Source: Priapulus caudatus (Eukaryota > Priapulida > Priapulimorpha > Priapulimorphida > Priapulidae). From it: a stretch of 46,850 nucleotides of DNA. The translations under genes were made by a program, and so were the position numbers. The notes beneath the pieces were generated by a model. It saw only the letters and a program-made list of their open reading frames with translations, was not told where the DNA came from and did no database searches. Below, piece by piece: positions 44,805 to 46,850 of the stretch (positions within the stretch are counted from its first letter, which is position 1; each line of letters starts with the position of its first letter). The stretch spans positions 278,940 through 325,789 of the forward strand of contig NW_014577211.1 of the NCBI RefSeq assembly GCF_000485595.1, given 5' to 3'.

Positions 44805-45259
44805 TTAGAGCTGATTGTAATGTAGAAGCCCAGGCTTGTTAAATTTCTAACGTTGCGTATTACTAGGATATTGGTAGCAAGACACATGAATTGAGATATA
44901 TAGCTTTCAATTGAAAGTTGTTCTTTATATGCTGCTATAGGCCACCCCCTTTGGTTGTACAATTGCAACAAAGCTTGTATTTCTTATCAAACTACAAACG
45001 TTTTTCAAATGAAAATTCTGTTACATTTATAATGCACACACGTACACGCACCGACGCATGCGCGCACGCACGCAGGTATATGAGTAATTATTAAAACTGG
45101 ATTCCTTGCTGTATGCTGGACCTAATTTACAGGCTCATTTAATCTGTTGGTATGTATTGTTACAGCCGTGATTCTTTCTTCACTCCACGAGCTAGCAGTT
45201 AAGTATGATCTACTGTAACATTCATGACATTTTTATGATATGATTCATAACAATTCTTT

Positions 45260-45265
45260 AATAAA
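45260..45265 (+). promoter_or_regulatory. Candidate polyadenylation signal
   Basis: AATAAA about 455 bases after the EF-hand stop codon, the first exact match I noticed in the 3' flank. It may serve that transcript; no cleavage site evidence. Confidence 0.3.
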
Positions 45266-46458
45266 ATGTTTCTGATTTCACTTTGCATATTTAGTCTGCT
45301 ATATGTATTGACAGCACAGAAAAACTCATAAGTCGATCCATACAGGGTGCTACACATCACTTGTCGGGCAAGTGGGGTGTGAAACTGGTTGCCCAGAGGC
45401 AAAAGTCACTTAATTGCCCGAAAAACATAAAGAAATACATAAGTTTTTTTTCTAATATGAATTTAAATGGTAAATAACGTACATGAAGGTCCAACTAGTC
45501 AACATCCAGCATTTCACTCAACGGCACGGTAGAAAGTTGAACAGCTGATACGAGTTTGTATACAAAATATATTCATGTTATGACACAGCACGCAGTTTGT
45601 TTTTATTTTTTTATTTTTTTAAGTCAGTTTATTATCAAAAACCCACCACTTACTCTCACAATAAATTAATTAAATACGTTCAAGTTTATTTGGGGCTGGA
45701 TCGTAAGCGCAGAGAATATATATTGCAATGCATGCATGCATATATAATAGACTGACAGCATGTGGGCAGCATATTCGGGCATCGAGAAGTGGAACTGTAA
45801 AATTTCTGGAGTGCATGATGAGTGAACAAAACAGTACTAGATGAACTCTGGAGATTTTTTTTATATCATCCGAAATCATAACTCGTATATTTCAATTAAT
45901 TATCTATGTACGGGTAGTGAACTTGGGCTTGTGTAACTGATTAAACAAATTTACATCGTTGAATGCTTATGCGTATGCTTGGTGAAGTCGTTGAAATTCG
46001 TTGAATCGTGATTCGTTGAATGCTTAATTATGCTTAAGGTGAAGTCTACGCAGCACTGCAAATAGACATTGTTGGCTTTTCAATGGTAGGTAAGTACTGC
46101 AAACTAGCTTAATTTGGCATGTTGGGCACGCTGTAGTAATGACAATGTTCACGCCATTTGACTCATCATTTACGATCGCGGATTCAATAATTCTCAGAGG
46201 ATTCTCGAATTAATCATAATTCGAGACTGATGTGATAAAATGGAGTACAGTGGCAGAAATTTCCACTTACAGGTTACTTTTAGTATCAAGTGTCGCTGAA
46301 TGTTATATACTGTAGTACCCATGCATGCACCTGTGACCAAAGGCGCGATCTCGAAAATATCATAAAAGGAAAAACGTGCTACCCGACGTTCTAGATGATT
46401 CGTAGCCTGTTCTGCCGCTTACATTCCAACCACTCATATAGGGGTGTTGGGCGTGCAG
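45266..46458. other. Intergenic stretch
   Basis: Contains a decayed motif (CACTTGTCGGGCAAGTGG and TAATTGCCCGAAAAA, about 45358-45425), a CATGCATGCATATATA run (45730-45745), and two loose copies of a GAATGCTTA...GGTGAAGTC unit (45961-46050). No gene recognised. Confidence 0.4.
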
Positions 46459-46459
46459 T

Positions 46460-46522
46460 GTTTAGACACGGTTGAATGGTAGGCAGCTGGATCTGCAGTA
46501 TATATATACAACGTGTCTAAAC
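46460..46522 (+). promoter_or_regulatory. TATA-like run inside an 11-bp dyad
   Basis: TATATATATA (46499-46508) lies between GTTTAGACACG (46460-46470) and its exact reverse complement (46512-46522), and 34 bases before an ATG with good context. It could be a core promoter, but TA runs are common in this window. Confidence 0.25.
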
Positions 46523-46542
46523 CAGTAGAAGCACACTTGACC

Positions 46543-46649
46543 ATGCAGGGCGTAAAAGACTCGATGAAATACGGCCGGTTAGCTGAAAGATATAGATTCG
46601 TACGGTTGACAGTATGGGCCATTGCAATCGCAGTTCTATTGACGAAATT
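46543..46649 (+). CDS. Candidate first coding exon of a membrane protein
   Basis: ATG at 46543 with A at -3 opens 35 codons that end exactly at a consensus donor (ATT|GTAAGT, 46650). The peptide is MQGVKDSMKYGRLAERYRF followed by VRLTVWAIAIAVLLTK: a short basic N-terminus then an apolar helix, as in a type II signal-anchor or a small mitochondrial membrane protein. The intron begins with a GTAT microsatellite and the next exon lies beyond the window. Family unknown. Confidence 0.4.
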
Positions 46650-46662
46650 GTAAGTGCAATAT

Positions 46663-46850
46663 CTGTATGTATGTATGTATGTATGTATGTATGTATGTAT
46701 GTATGTATGTATGTATGTATGTATGTATGTATGTATGTATGTATGTATGTATGTATGTATGTATGTATGTATGTATGTATGTATGTATGTATGTATGTAT
46801 GTATGTATGTATGTATGTATGTATGTATGTATGTATGTATGTATGTATGT
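46663..46850. repeat. (GTAT)n microsatellite
   Basis: Perfect GTAT/TGTA tetranucleotides, about 47 copies, running off the window end. Confidence 0.98.

Overview
This window is a piece of an animal (metazoan) nuclear genome. The evidence is spliced genes with GT-AG introns and no bacterial-type operons, a tRNA-derived SINE, a degenerate non-LTR retrotransposon with a restriction-like endonuclease, several foldback/MITE-like elements, TTAGGG-type interstitial telomeric repeats and a very large load of micro- and minisatellites. This looks like a marine invertebrate, but no sequence here fixes the phylum. I did not find a convincing new multi-gene system. The notable material is two partial conserved genes, a few orphan exon candidates and unusual repeat architecture.

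Layout. 1-5.4 kb: a G-rich minisatellite, a 25-26 bp minisatellite, CA and CCATC repeats, a minus-strand tRNA-Lys-derived SINE and TC-rich tracts. 6.16-8.47 kb (+): four exons of the 5' half of an SLC23/nucleobase-ascorbate transporter gene; its second intron carries a ~390 bp MITE-like insertion, and the remaining transmembrane exons are not seen. 8.5-15.1 kb: mostly non-coding, with unassigned minus-strand exon candidates at 12.8-13.0 and 13.3-13.75 kb and ACGC/CA repeats. 15.1-16.9 kb: a decayed non-LTR retrotransposon (N-terminal remnant, YMDD reverse transcriptase, C-terminal endonuclease). 17-18.2 kb: hexanucleotide repeats and foldback elements, one with a CCCTAA core. 18.5-32.8 kb: three same-orientation copies of one ~1 kb sequence, each followed by CCGT then CCAT arrays; two of them share another ~1 kb upstream and differ by many single-base indels. 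Between them lie CA- and GT-rich expanses and a 25-base N gap. 32.9-33.3 kb: a ~200 bp-arm palindrome. 34.2-37.4 kb: a GATR array and a 24-bp minisatellite. 38.6-41.1 kb: a hairpin MITE, a >1 kb alternating purine/pyrimidine tract and a second foldback with a TTAGGG-like core. 43.1-44.8 kb (+): four exons of a two-EF-hand calcium-binding protein, one intron apparently GC-AG. 46.5 kb: a candidate first exon with a membrane segment, then a GTAT microsatellite to the window end.

The two recognised genes are unrelated: a membrane transporter and a calcium sensor. Most long open frames here are artefacts of stop-free simple repeats. The single-base indel pattern in several repeats suggests imperfectly polished long-read assembly, so frameshifts and apparent duplications should be read with caution.
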